A DNA stretch of 63,307 bases from an uncultured Anaerolineae bacterium (GTDB lineage: Bacteria; Chloroflexota; Anaerolineae; J036; Brachytrichaceae): the NCBI GenBank assembly GCA_937959265.1, contig CALGMA010000025.1, forward strand, positions 1 to 63,307. The letters run 5' to 3'. Within the stretch, counting starts at the first letter, position 1. Every line of letters begins with the position of its first letter. A model generated the notes under the pieces. It was not told the origin of the DNA and did not search any database. It worked only from the letters and a program-made list of their open reading frames with translations. This document shows positions 34,982 to 45,316 of the stretch, in pieces. Both the position numbers and the translations under genes were made by a program.

Positions 34982-35677
34982 ATGCGCAGTTTCTTGCACC
35001 AACGTTCGTCAGCATCTGAGCTGCTGGACGAGCGCGCCTACCATGATCTGGAAGAGTTGCGCGGCAACCTGCGCGACATGGCGCGCTACGACCGCAGCCT
35101 GGGCGTCTTTGCGCTGGCGATTCGATTGGTTACGGCTGCGCTGCCGCCGACCGGGACCGGCTACACCGGCCTGGACGTCGGCTGCGGATCATGCGACTTC
35201 ATCGCATACGCCTGGCAAGCCGCGTCTACCGTGCGCTGGGTGGGTGTGGATGTGTCGCCGGACGTGCTGTGCGTTGCGCGCCAGGAGCATCCCGAACTGG
35301 TTGAGATTTGCGCTCAAGGCATGCGCCTGCCGCTCGCCGATGCCAGTGCGGACGTCGTGACGTGCATCCATGTGCTGCACCACCTTAACCCACCGGAAGC
35401 CATCGCGCTGCTGCATGAACTCCGTCGCGTCGCTCGGCTGCGGGTGGTATGCCTGGACTTGAACCGAAACGCAAGCACGCTCGTCGGCGCTTGGCTACTG
35501 ACACGGCTGACCAGCCGCAACCGACTGACGCGCGCCGATGGCGTGCAGTCGGTCCGCCGTGCCTACACGGCGGCTGAAGCCGCCGACCTCGCCCGACAGG
35601 CGGGCTGGGCTCACCTCCACACGCGCCTCCACGGGCCGTTCCGTTATTCCCTGATGCTGATGCGGTCACTCGCATAG
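34982..35677 (+). CDS. Class I SAM-dependent methyltransferase
   Basis: A 231-residue methyltransferase. Motif I is TGLDVGCGSCDFIAYAWQ, followed by the acidic loop WVGVDVSPDVL, motif II/III region ADASADVVTCIHVLHHLNPPEA and a C-terminal lid. Related to UbiE-like and small-molecule methyltransferases; the substrate is unknown. Its 3' end overlaps the end of the convergent MGDG-type glycosyltransferase gene by 12 bases. The N-terminus up to residue 50 is predicted helical and may dock a lipid or carrier. Confidence 0.85.
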   Translation: MRSFLHQRSSASELLDERAYHDLEELRGNLRDMARYDRSLGVFALAIRLVTAALPPTGTGYTGLDVGCGSCDFIAYAWQAASTVRWVGVDVSPDVLCVARQEHPELVEICAQGMRLPLADASADVVTCIHVLHHLNPPEAIALLHELRRVARLRVVCLDLNRNASTLVGAWLLTRLTSRNRLTRADGVQSVRRAYTAAEAADLARQAGWAHLHTRLHGPFRYSLMLMRSLA

Positions 35678-36781
35678 CGCCATCAACGCGCGCGCGATGT
35701 CTAGCGCTGCCTGAGGACGGGCCAGCGCCTTAGAGGCGCGCCGAACGCGCGCCAGTGCATCAGGGTCGTTCAGCCACTGCTTGAGTTGTGCCACAACCGA
35801 CGCAGGCGTTGGGCACCACGTCGCTGCGCCGTGGCTTACGGCGTAGTCGCGCGGGCCTTCCTCCTGACCGGGCAGCGCGTCGAAGATGATGATCGGCAGG
35901 CCAGCGGCGAAGCCCTCGGCCAGCGTAGTCGAGCCGGCTTTGGTGATCAGCACGTCCGATGCTCCCATCCACTCCGGCACATCGTCCACGAAGCCCAATA
36001 CCTGCGTCGTGAGGCCGGCGATGTCCCTGCTCAGCGCCTGGCGCAGCGCCTGATTGCGCCCACAGATGACGACCAGTTGCACGGGCAAGCCGGCATGGGC
36101 AATCGCCCGCGCCGTCTTGTCCAGCAACCCTGCCCCCTCACCGCCGCCCAATAGCAGCACAGCCGGGAGATCATCGCGCAGGCCGCGTTCGGCGCGCGAG
36201 CAGGCCCCGCGCTTCACGCGCGCTTCGAGCGAGGGGATGACCGGCTGGCCGGTGGTGATCACTCGCTGGGGCGACATGCCGCGCGTGATAAGCTCTTCGC
36301 GCGCCTCTTCGGTGGGCACCGTGACGACATCGGCGAACGGCGTGACATGAAAGCTGTGGATGTGGCTGAGGTCGGTAACCACGTGAGCATAGCGCGCATG
36401 AGGCGCCCACAAGCGCATTGCTGGCGGGACGAACGGGTTGAATTGCGGCTGGCACGACACATAAACGTCGGCCGGATGCTCTCGAAATAGCGCATGCAGG
36501 CGCTCGCCGTCTAGTTTGCTCAGCAAAGCGCCGACCGTCTGCATGCGCTGTACGTCGTCGAGCGCAATGTAGTTCAAATAGTGCAACCAGCGCGCATGGT
36601 TAATCGCGACGCGGTAGGTGGCCTCGCTATGGTTGAAAGGGCGAGGGAGATAGCCGATGGCGTTGATGGTCTCCACCCGGTGCGGCTTACCATTGAGTGT
36701 CGCAAAGGCTTGCTGAATGCTGTCGGCAGCGGTGCGATGTCCGCCTCCCGTGTCGGAGTACAGAAGCGCGAAGGTGGCCAT
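35666..36781 (-). CDS. MGDG-synthase/UgtP-like glycosyltransferase (GT28)
   Basis: A 371-residue GT-B enzyme that probably adds a sugar to diacylglycerol. The N-terminal signature LLYSDTGGGHRTAADSIQQAF is the MGDG synthase motif; the C-terminal domain has LLLGGGEGAGLLDKTARA, GFVDDVPEWMGASDVLITKAGSTTLAEG and a GQEEGPRDY loop. These bind nucleotide sugar. Glycolipids are abundant in Chloroflexota membranes, so a lipid role is plausible. It is divergent from mdh and convergent with the methyltransferase. Confidence 0.88.
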   Translation of the reverse strand: MATFALLYSDTGGGHRTAADSIQQAFATLNGKPHRVETINAIGYLPRPFNHSEATYRVAINHARWLHYLNYIALDDVQRMQTVGALLSKLDGERLHALFREHPADVYVSCQPQFNPFVPPAMRLWAPHARYAHVVTDLSHIHSFHVTPFADVVTVPTEEAREELITRGMSPQRVITTGQPVIPSLEARVKRGACSRAERGLRDDLPAVLLLGGGEGAGLLDKTARAIAHAGLPVQLVVICGRNQALRQALSRDIAGLTTQVLGFVDDVPEWMGASDVLITKAGSTTLAEGFAAGLPIIIFDALPGQEEGPRDYAVSHGAATWCPTPASVVAQLKQWLNDPDALARVRRASKALARPQAALDIARALMALCE

Positions 36782-36838
36782 TCCTGTCGCATTCTAAATC
36801 GCCCGATTCACGAGAGTTCATCCCGCAGAGTATGATAG

Positions 36839-37819
<981 letters not shown>

Positions 37820-37850
37820 TCTACGAGCCTTTAGCCGAAACACCCCCCTC

Positions 37851-37879
37851 GTACGACAACTCCGCAGGAGTTGTCGTAC
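37851..37879. repeat. Perfect 13-bp palindromic hairpin
   Basis: GTACGACAACTCC (37851-37863), loop GCA, GGAGTTGTCGTAC (37867-37879). It lies 31 bases after the mdh stop and just before the next gene. There is no T-tract on either side, so it looks more like a dispersed intergenic palindrome or a mRNA 3'-end stabiliser than a classical terminator. Confidence 0.7.
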
Positions 37880-37888
37880 TTAAGAAAC

Positions 37889-39550
37889 GTGAGAAGCCTG
37901 CGCGCGTGCCTGCTCGACGAGCCGTTGCCGCGGTTGATGGCGATGGCTGACTTGTGGGATGCGCCGATCGAGGCGACATCGGCGCATGACGCTGCAGGCG
38001 CGCTGGCGCTCCATATGCTGCAGCGCGAACGACTGGCAGCAGCCCGCGCATCACTGCCGCCGGATGCTCGCAGCGCGCTCGATACCCTGGTGGCCGCGCG
38101 CGGCCGGATGCCCGCAGCGACGTTCGAGCGGCGCTTCGGTAGCATCCGGCCAATGGGCCCCGGCCGGCTCGAGCGCGAACGCCCCTGGCAGTCACCAGCC
38201 AACGCCGCCGAGCACTTGTGGTACCGCGGCTTCATCTTCCGTGCTTTTGACCGGCTGAGCGGCGCACCCACCGAAGTGGTGTTCGTGCCGGGTGATATGC
38301 TTGCGCTGCTGGGCATCGAGCCCCGCATACCTCATGAGGAATTCACCACCTCTCAAGCCCAGCCATCCGACCTGCGCCAGTCGAAGTGCCTCGATGATGT
38401 CGTCACACTCCTGTGTTTCATCCGCAACCACGAGGTGCGAACGAAGGCCGGCGATATGTGGGACACAGCGTCGCGGCGAGCAGTCGCGCCGATGTTACGT
38501 GACCCCGATGGCGCAATCGAAAACGATCCCAAAGGCCGCTTCGTCTTTCTCACCCATCTGATCGCGCGTCTGGGCTGGACGCGGCCGGAGCAGGGCCGGC
38601 TACGGCTGATCCCACAGCCGGTCGCCCAATGGCTACAAAGCGCGCCAAATGTGCAGCGCGACGCCTTGTTCAACGCCTGGTTGAACGATTCTGAATGGAA
38701 CGACCTCACGCACGTGGACGGGCTGGCATTGGAGATGACACACACCTGGTCGAGCGATCCCGTGCGCACGCGCAAGGCGATCGTTGGCTTGTGGGAAAGG
38801 TGGAGATCGGAGAGGGAGGACGCGACTCGCCCAATCTCCACTCCTCCTTCCCTGTTCCCCGATCAATCCCTCATCTCCGACTTCGTCACATACGTACACG
38901 AGCATGACCCCGATTTTGCCCGGCCGGACGGGCGCTACGACACGTGGCACGTGCGCGACGTACGCACCGGTCAATTTCTGCATGGCTTCGAGCACTGGGA
39001 GCGTGTGGAGGGAGCCTTGATCCGCTACATCATCGAGAAGCCACTGCGTTGGTTGAGCGACTTAGACGAAGCCGGCACCGCGCCACCGACTCCGCCCTTC
39101 CAGGTGACCGATGATGGCCGGATCATCGTCGCACGCCATCTGAGATACGAGCGGTTTCAAGTGGCGCGTGTGGCTGACTGGATCGCGACGCGCACAGACG
39201 CCTACGCCTATTGGCTCTCTCCCCGGTCGCTCGATCGTGCACGTGCGCAGGGCATCCGCGCCGGCCGCGTGATCGAGTTCCTGGACGAAACCGGCGGTCA
39301 GGCGTTGCCGGCCAGCCTGAAGCGGGCGCTGTTGCGCTGGGAAGAGCGGGGGGCTGAGGTGAGATTAGAAACGATGGTGATCCTGCGCGCGCAAGACGGC
39401 ACGACGATGGATGCACTGTTGCGCCTGCCCAAAATGCGCCGCCTGGTGGCAGAGCGCTTCGCACCGAACTGCATCGCTATTCGCCGGCGCGATGCCGACG
39501 CTGCACGTGCTGCGATCATCGAGAGCGGGCTGCTGGTGGACATCGCGTAG
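37889..39550 (+). CDS. Helicase-associated (XPB/Ssl2 N-terminal-like) domain protein
   Basis: A 553-residue protein without helicase motifs. The C-terminal third (from about [16 protein letters not shown]) matches the Helicase_C_3/XPB-Ssl2 N-terminal-like domain: [26 protein letters not shown] and a [15 protein letters not shown] helix. The N-terminal part includes [20 protein letters not shown], a winged-helix-like segment. Such proteins often occur near an XPB-type helicase, which is not in this window. GTG 37889 is chosen because the longer frame would start with TTG inside the palindromic hairpin 37851-37879. Function in DNA repair or transcription is only inferred from the domain. Confidence 0.72.
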   Translation: MRSLRACLLDEPLPRLMAMADLWDAPIEATSAHDAAGALALHMLQRERLAAARASLPPDARSALDTLVAARGRMPAATFERRFGSIRPMGPGRLERERPWQSPANAAEHLWYRGFIFRAFDRLSGAPTEVVFVPGDMLALLGIEPRIPHEEFTTSQAQPSDLRQSKCLDDVVTLLCFIRNHEVRTKAGDMWDTASRRAVAPMLRDPDGAIENDPKGRFVFLTHLIARLGWTRPEQGRLRLIPQPVAQWLQSAPNVQRDALFNAWLNDSEWNDLTHVDGLALEMTHTWSSDPVRTRKAIVGLWERWRSEREDATRPISTPPSLFPDQSLISDFVTYVHEHDPDFARPDGRYDTWHVRDVRTGQFLHGFEHWERVEGALIRYIIEKPLRWLSDLDEAGTAPPTPPFQVTDDGRIIVARHLRYERFQVARVADWIATRTDAYAYWLSPRSLDRARAQGIRAGRVIEFLDETGGQALPASLKRALLRWEERGAEVRLETMVILRAQDGTTMDALLRLPKMRRLVAERFAPNCIAIRRRDADAARAAIIESGLLVDIA

Positions 39551-40125
39551 GCGTTCAACAGCTCCGGTTGGTCCCCAACATGCGCGCCGCCAGCAACGCT
39601 GCGCCCTGCGTCACCACCTGCTCGTGCAGTTGAGACCTCGCGAAACAGCACCGCCCACGCAGCGAGGGCATCACCAGCGGATAAGTTTGCTCCGCGATCA
39701 AGCGGATGAAGCACTCGCTACTCGTCCCCACGCCGCCGCCGATGACGATCACATCCGGGTTGACAATCTGGATCACGCTGGCCAGCGCCCGCGCGATGAA
39801 CCCAGCGGCGATGCGTACCGTCTCGCCGGCAAAAGCGTCATCCTGCGCATACGCCTCGAACAGATCAACGGCCGTGAAGCGCGCATCGTAGAGCGCGCGA
39901 TGAGCGATGGCGCTGTCCTGCCAGGCCACCGGGCAGTCCTGCGCCCGTTTGCGTGCCAGGTTTACCAGGCCGGGGCCAGAGGCGACGGTCTCCAGGCAGC
40001 CTCGGTTGCCGCAACCGCACACGAAGCCATCCTGCGGCATCACCACCATGTGACCGATCTCGGCCTCGCCGGCATCACCGAAATCTACGATGTCACCCTC
40101 GCGCACGATGCCACCACCGATGCCG

Positions 40126-40162
40126 GTGCCAATGGTCATGTAGAACACCGTGCGTCGGCCAC
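40126..40162. repeat. 37-bp direct repeat, copy 1 (within ROK gene)
   Basis: Begins GTGCCAATGGTCATGTAGAA and is identical to 40199-40235. The offset is 73 bases, not a multiple of three, which causes the frameshift in the ROK kinase gene. Confidence 0.9.
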
Positions 40163-40198
40163 CCTCTTCCGACAAATCGCCCGTTCAGCAGATCAGTA

Positions 40199-40235
40199 GT
40201 GCCAATGGTCATGTAGAACACCGTGCGTCGGCCAC
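40199..40235. repeat. 37-bp direct repeat, copy 2 (within ROK gene)
   Basis: Identical to 40126-40162. The two copies are separated by 36 bases (40163-40198) with no match that I recognise elsewhere in the window. Confidence 0.9.
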
Positions 40236-40707
40236 GGCCGGCACCGAGGTGTGCCTCGGCAAGCGCCGCTAATTTGCAGTCGTTCTCGATCACACTCGGC
40301 AGGTCGAACGCACGTCTCAGTTCATCGCGCACGTCTATATCCTCCCAGCCATCCTCGTGTGGGTTGCGGAGCACGCGCTGCTGTGCGCGACTAATCTGGC
40401 CGCCGTAGCCGAATCCGACGCCCCTGAAAGCTGCGCCGTTCGCCTCGTGCTTAGCGCGCAGGTGGTCGGCCGCTTCGATCAACACCGCGAGGCTTTGCGG
40501 CGCACGGTTGCGCGGATCACGTCGCAACACGCGCGACTCGATCAATCGGCCTGCGGCATCTGCAACAGCAACGACGAGCTTGGTGCCGCCGGTTTCGAAG
40601 GCAAGATAAACGTCGGACATTGTTGAAACAGTGTAACGCAGGCGCGCTACAGCATTTTGTTCCCCGGGCAAAGGAACCCCGACAACCCGTCGGCCGCTAC
40701 GTCATCG

Positions 40708-40724
40708 GTGGTTATAATAACCAC
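40708..40724. promoter_or_regulatory. Palindrome GTGGTTAT-A-ATAACCAC containing a TATAAT box
   Basis: A perfect 8+1+8 palindrome in the gap between the divergent ROK kinase and prfA genes. TATAAT (40713-40718) on plus lies at its centre, so a bound protein would block the promoter. No good -35 box is visible 16-18 bases upstream, so the promoter may depend on an activator. Confidence 0.5.
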
Positions 40725-40889
40725 TATAGAAGACCATATCATGCTGCATTAGCCGCCCCGCCCCAGTGACGATCCGCAGGCCGGTCACGGTGCTGCGTTT
40801 ATCATGTTGGCGAGGCGGCTTTTTACGTCCATTTCCTCCGCCTCTTCGCTCCGCAGCGAGCCGAAGATCGCGAAGAGTAGATTTCGAAC
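40725..40889 (+). promoter_or_regulatory. Structured leader of prfA with attenuator-like stem
   Basis: If transcription starts just after TATAAT 40713-40718, the leader of about 165 bases begins with a tiny frame ATG CTG CAT TAG (40741-40752). The stop codon abuts the 5' arm of a long stem: AGCCGCCCCGCC (40751-40762) pairs with GGCGAGGCGGCT (40809-40820) at 11 of 12 positions, followed by TTTT (40821-40824). Inside, GTGAC pairs with GTCAC. A second stem, CTCTTCGC (40842-40849) with GCGAAGAG (40870-40877), lies just before the prfA start. The structures are seen in the sequence; regulation is inferred. Confidence 0.5.
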
Positions 40890-41954
40890 ATGGAAGAAAA
40901 GCTAGCAGACATCGAACAGAGATACGAGGAACTCGCACAACGGATGGCCGATCCGGCGTTGGCCAACGACTATCCGCGCTATGCTGAAGTTGCGCGTCAG
41001 CACAGCGAGTTGGAGCCGATCGTGCAGAAGTATCGCGAATGGAAACGCGTTCGACAAGAGCTGGCCGACAACGAGTTGCTGGCCGAGGGTGAGGATGAGC
41101 TGGCCGAGTTGGCGCGCGGGGAGCTGGAGCCGCTACGTGAACGCGCCGCGGCGCTGGAGCAGGAGCTAAAGCTCATGCTCGTCCCCAAGGACCCCCGCGA
41201 TGATCGCGACGTGATCATGGAGATACGCGCCGGCGCCGGCGGCGAGGAAGCTGCGCTGTTCGCCGCCGATCTCTTTCGCATGTACAGCCGTTACGCCGAG
41301 AACCATCGCTGGAAGGTGGAGCTGATTGACGCCAACGAAACCGGCATCGGCGGCTTCAAAGAGATCATCTTTGCCGTCAAGGGCAAAGGGGCATACTCCC
41401 GGCTGAAGTTCGAGAGCGGCGTGCATCGGGTGCAGCGCGTGCCGGCCACCGAGGCCAGCGGCCGCATCCACACCAGCACGGTCACCGTGGCCGTATTGCC
41501 GGAGGTGGACGAGGTCGAGGTCAACATCCCACCGAGCGATATCGAGATCGAGACCTTCCGCTCGCGCGGCGCCGGCGGCCAAAATGTGCAGAAGAACGAG
41601 AGCGCCGTGCGCATCATCCACAAGCCGACCGGCATCGTCGTGGCCGTGCAGGATGAGCGCAGCCAAACGCAAAACCGGCTGCGCGCCATGACCATTTTGC
41701 GCGCGCGGCTCTATGAGATCGAACAGAGCAGGCTGGCCAATGAGCTGGCGCAGCAGAAGCGCGAACAGATCGGCACCGGCGAGCGCAGTGAGAAGATCCG
41801 CACCTACAACTACCCGCAGAATCGTGTGACCGACCATCGCATCGGCCTGGACGTGTATCGCTTGCCAGAAGTGCTGGAAGGTGACCTCGACGTGTTCATT
41901 GACGAACTGGCCATCCGCGAGCAGACCGAGCGATTGCAGGCGGCGGGGATGTGA
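40890..41954 (+). CDS. prfA: Peptide chain release factor 1
   Basis: Recognises UAA and UAG stop codons and triggers peptide release. The 354-residue protein has the PxT anticodon-like tripeptide PAT at 185-187 in [13 protein letters not shown], which marks RF1 rather than RF2, and the universal GGQ at 229-231 in [10 protein letters not shown]. The N-terminal helical domain (1-95) is complete. Its stop TGA overlaps the GTG start of prmC (GTGA), so the two are translationally coupled. A long structured leader precedes it. Confidence 0.96.
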   Translation: MEEKLADIEQRYEELAQRMADPALANDYPRYAEVARQHSELEPIVQKYREWKRVRQELADNELLAEGEDELAELARGELEPLRERAAALEQELKLMLVPKDPRDDRDVIMEIRAGAGGEEAALFAADLFRMYSRYAENHRWKVELIDANETGIGGFKEIIFAVKGKGAYSRLKFESGVHRVQRVPATEASGRIHTSTVTVAVLPEVDEVEVNIPPSDIEIETFRSRGAGGQNVQKNESAVRIIHKPTGIVVAVQDERSQTQNRLRAMTILRARLYEIEQSRLANELAQQKREQIGTGERSEKIRTYNYPQNRVTDHRIGLDVYRLPEVLEGDLDVFIDELAIREQTERLQAAGM

Positions 41955-42877
41955 GGGATCGCGGTCGCCGGTTGGGGATCGAATTGGACGAAGACATTCG
42001 CACCGCCCTGCGCGCGGCGATTGCGCAACTCGACGCCGCGCGCGTGGACGCGCCGACCACGACGGCGCGCCTACTGCTGGCGCACACGCTCGACAAGCCC
42101 AAAGAGTGGCTCGTCGCGCATGGCGATGCGCGGCTCGACGCTGCGGCGCAGCAGCGCTTTGGGTCGCTGTTGCGGCGCGTGGTCGCGCATGAGCCGCTCG
42201 CCTATGTCCTCGGCCACCGCGAGTTCTACGGCCTCGATCTGATCGTGGATCCGCGGGTGCTCATCCCACGGCCGGAGACGGAGATGCTCGTCGAGTTGGC
42301 GCTCGACGAATTAAAAGCCGCCCATCCCCGCTCGCCCATCCTCCATTCTCGATTTTCGGTCTTGGATGTGGGCACGGGCAGCGGCGCGATTCCAATTGCG
42401 ATTGCGAAGCATGTGCCGGATGCTCACATCCTGGCGACCGACATCGGCGCTGATGCGCTTGCCGTGGCGCGCCTGAACGCCGAGCGGCACGGCGTCGCCG
42501 ATCGCATCACCCTGTTACAGGCCGACCTGCTGGACGGCCTTGTCGCGCTGCCGCCTATCGTCACGGCTAACTTGCCCTACGTCACGCGCGAGGAAATCGA
42601 AGGACTGCCGCCGGAGATCCAAGCGCACGAACCGCGCGTCGCGCTCGACGGCGGTGACGACGGCCTGGCGCTGGTGCGACGGCTGTTGGAGCAGGTTGCA
42701 GCGCGCATGGCGATGCGCGATCGCGCCTCTCTGCCGCGCGCAGTCTTTCTCGAAATCGGCGCATCACAAGGGCCGGCCGCTCTGGCGGCCGCGCGAACCC
42801 TTCTGCCACATGCGCAGGCAGAGGTTAAAAAAGACTTGGCCGGCTTAGACCGCGTATTGGCCATTCGCCTTTCATGA
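41951..42877 (+). CDS. prmC: Release factor glutamine methyltransferase
   Basis: Methylates the Gln of the GGQ motif in release factors. GTG start 41951 overlaps the prfA stop. The 308-residue product has the helical N-terminal domain ([19 protein letters not shown]), [17 protein letters not shown], motif [37 protein letters not shown] and the active-site NLPYV (NPPY in E. coli) followed by [17 protein letters not shown]. Position after prfA is typical and supports the call. Confidence 0.94.
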   Translation: MRDRGRRLGIELDEDIRTALRAAIAQLDAARVDAPTTTARLLLAHTLDKPKEWLVAHGDARLDAAAQQRFGSLLRRVVAHEPLAYVLGHREFYGLDLIVDPRVLIPRPETEMLVELALDELKAAHPRSPILHSRFSVLDVGTGSGAIPIAIAKHVPDAHILATDIGADALAVARLNAERHGVADRITLLQADLLDGLVALPPIVTANLPYVTREEIEGLPPEIQAHEPRVALDGGDDGLALVRRLLEQVAARMAMRDRASLPRAVFLEIGASQGPAALAAARTLLPHAQAEVKKDLAGLDRVLAIRLS

Positions 42878-42935
42878 GCGATGCTTCGCGATAATCGGTT
42901 ATGCGCTGCTCGCCATCAGTTGTCAGCCATTGAAC

Positions 42936-43760
42936 ATGAGTCACCCAACGGCGTTGTTTGCCCTGCTCGCCCTCGACCTCGATGGCACCACCGTTCATCA
43001 TGACATGATCGTATCGCCGCGCGTGCTGCGCGCTGCGCAGATGGCTATGCAGAGCGGCGCGCTGGTGACAATTGCCACAGGCCGCAACGTGCCCAGCACG
43101 CGACCGTTCGCGGCGCTTTTCGGCGTTAATGCGCCGGTCATCTGCCAGCAAGGCGGGGTGATCTACGACTACCGCAGCGAAACCACGCTCCTGCGCATCA
43201 CCCTGCCGCATGCGCTGACGTGCGAGCTGATCGCGCTCGAAGCTCAGCACCCCGAATGGCGCGCCGTCATGTATCAGGACGAGCGCATCTTCGTCAGCGA
43301 TGGCGAATTCTTCCGGCACATCCATAGCCTAGTCGGCTTTGCGCCGACCGTCGTGCGTGACCTGTGCGCCGTGCTCGACGGACGCGACGCCGACAAAGTG
43401 CTGTTTGCGGTCGAACCCGACGATGCGCCGCGCGCGCTGGCGCATCTGCGCGCATTGGTCGGCGACCGCGCGACCGTGGTGCAGTCCCATGCTCGCTTTG
43501 TGGAAGTTAACCCGCTCGGCGCCGACAAAGGCAGCGCGCTGCGCTGGTTAGCCGGCCGGCTGAGCGTGCCGCGCGAGCGCGTCATGGCGATCGGCGATCA
43601 AGGCAACGACGCCACGATGGTCGCCTGGGCCGGCTTCGGTGTGGCGATGGGCAACGGCAACGACGTGACCAAAGCCGTCGCCGACTGGATCGCCCCCAGC
43701 ATCGAGGAGGATGGCGCAGCGGTCGCGATTGAGAAATTTGTGCTCGGGAGCGAGGGATGA
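42936..43760 (+). CDS. Cof-type HAD-superfamily phosphatase
   Basis: A 274-residue HAD hydrolase with a type-C2 cap. Motif I is LALDLDGTTVHHD (Asp14 and Asp16), motif II is TIATGR, motif III is the Lys in GADKGSALRWLA, and motif IV is MAIGDQGNDATMVAWAGFGVAMGNG. I use ATG 42936; a TTG two codons upstream is possible. Members dephosphorylate sugar phosphates, FMN-type or PLP-type substrates; which one is unknown. Confidence 0.9.
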   Translation: MSHPTALFALLALDLDGTTVHHDMIVSPRVLRAAQMAMQSGALVTIATGRNVPSTRPFAALFGVNAPVICQQGGVIYDYRSETTLLRITLPHALTCELIALEAQHPEWRAVMYQDERIFVSDGEFFRHIHSLVGFAPTVVRDLCAVLDGRDADKVLFAVEPDDAPRALAHLRALVGDRATVVQSHARFVEVNPLGADKGSALRWLAGRLSVPRERVMAIGDQGNDATMVAWAGFGVAMGNGNDVTKAVADWIAPSIEEDGAAVAIEKFVLGSEG

Positions 43761-43772
43761 ATCATCCAGGAT

Positions 43773-44288
<516 letters not shown>

Positions 44289-44343
44289 GTCGCGCGTCTG
44301 TAATGTAGCTCAGGCGTCGCGGGTGAAGTGCCGATGCGCAAAC

Positions 44344-45303
44344 TCACCATTTGCGTTGCTGGCTCAGCTCCTCGCGCAGCCGCAAATAGGAATCGTAGCG
44401 CGCCTGGCTGATCTCGCCGCGCTTAAGCGCGCGAATTACGGCGCAGCCCGGTTCGTGCGTGTGCGTGCAATCCGAGAATTCGCACTGGCTGACCAGTGGC
44501 GCAATCTCGCGGTAGTATCCATCTAATTCTTCGGCCTGCACGTCCCAGATAGCGTAGGCGCGGATGCCCGGCGTGTCGGCGATCCAGCTACATTCGTCGA
44601 GCTGCACCAGCTCAGGCACGACCGTCGTGTGCCGGCCCTTCTTCAGCACCTCGCTGATGCGACCGACCTCTTTGCCCAGGCCAGGTTTGAGCGCATTCAG
44701 CAGGCTGCTCTTACCCACGCCGCTCTTGCCAGTGAGCACGCTGAGCTTGCCGTGCAATCGCTCGCGCAGTCGCACGATGCCGGCATGCGCCGGATGATCG
44801 GTGTGTATAGACGTGTAGATCACTTCGTAGCCCAACTGTTCGTAGATCGCAAACATCGCGCGCGCCTCGTCCAGGCCCACCAGGTCTACTTTGCTGGCCA
44901 CAATCATCGCCGATAACTGCTGCGCCTCCGCGCCAACGAGATAACGGTCGAGCATGCGCGGATGGAACTCCGGCTCGGCGCACGCAAACACAAAAGCCAC
45001 CACGTCCACATTGGCGACGATCACTTGGCGGATCTCCTGGCCTTGCTTGCCCCGCGCCGTAAACACCGGATCAAGCCGCGACAGTGTGCGCCCGCGTGGT
45101 GCGACGGCAATAATGCGCCCGTTTACCAGTCCCTCACTCTTCACCGGCTCCACCGTCACCCGGTCGCCAACGGCCAACGCATCCTCTTCGTGCTTGCCCT
45201 TGGTCAGCCGGCCGGCGGCTTTGCAGACGAACCGGCTGCCGTCGTCGCAGTGCACGGTGAAAAACCCGCTCTGCGCCTTGATCACCAGTCCGGGCTTAGT
45301 CAT
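44344..45303 (-). CDS. rsgA: Ribosome small-subunit maturation GTPase RsgA
   Basis: Circularly permuted GTPase that helps the 30S subunit mature. An N-terminal OB domain (1-75, GLVIKAQSGFFTVHCDDG, GDRVTVEP) is followed by G4 ASKVDLV, G1 LTGKSGVGKSSLLNAL, G2/G3 region GRHTT and IADTPGIRAY, and a C-terminal zinc knuckle SQCEFSDCTHTHEPGCAV. Length 319 is normal. The stop-to-start gap to the penicillin-binding protein gene upstream is 13 bases, so they could be cotranscribed. Confidence 0.94.
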   Translation of the reverse strand: MTKPGLVIKAQSGFFTVHCDDGSRFVCKAAGRLTKGKHEEDALAVGDRVTVEPVKSEGLVNGRIIAVAPRGRTLSRLDPVFTARGKQGQEIRQVIVANVDVVAFVFACAEPEFHPRMLDRYLVGAEAQQLSAMIVASKVDLVGLDEARAMFAIYEQLGYEVIYTSIHTDHPAHAGIVRLRERLHGKLSVLTGKSGVGKSSLLNALKPGLGKEVGRISEVLKKGRHTTVVPELVQLDECSWIADTPGIRAYAIWDVQAEELDGYYREIAPLVSQCEFSDCTHTHEPGCAVIRALKRGEISQARYDSYLRLREELSQQRKW

Positions 45304-45316
45304 CGGTTATCTTTCG

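Larger units (their letters stand above)
39555..40620 (-). pseudogene. ROK-family sugar kinase disrupted by a 73-bp insertion
   Basis: Read on the minus strand the gene starts at ATG 40620 (MSDVYLAFETGGTKLVVAV, the ATP-binding EGGTK-like motif) and runs in frame to TVFYMTIGT near 40200. It then shifts and is interrupted; the second half resumes in another frame from about 40160 (TVFYMTIGTGIGGGIV ... CGCGNRGCLE zinc motif ... VIVIGGGVG) to the stop at 39555. The 37 bases at 40126-40162 are repeated exactly at 40199-40235 with 36 unrelated bases between. Removing 73 bases restores one continuous ROK kinase of about 330 residues. So the gene is inactive as it stands, unless this is an assembly error. 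Confidence 0.85.

Noticed and set aside
37871..37888. TTG start for the helicase-associated protein
   Set aside because: The TTG lies in the 3' arm of a perfect palindrome, so the GTG at 37889 is more plausible.
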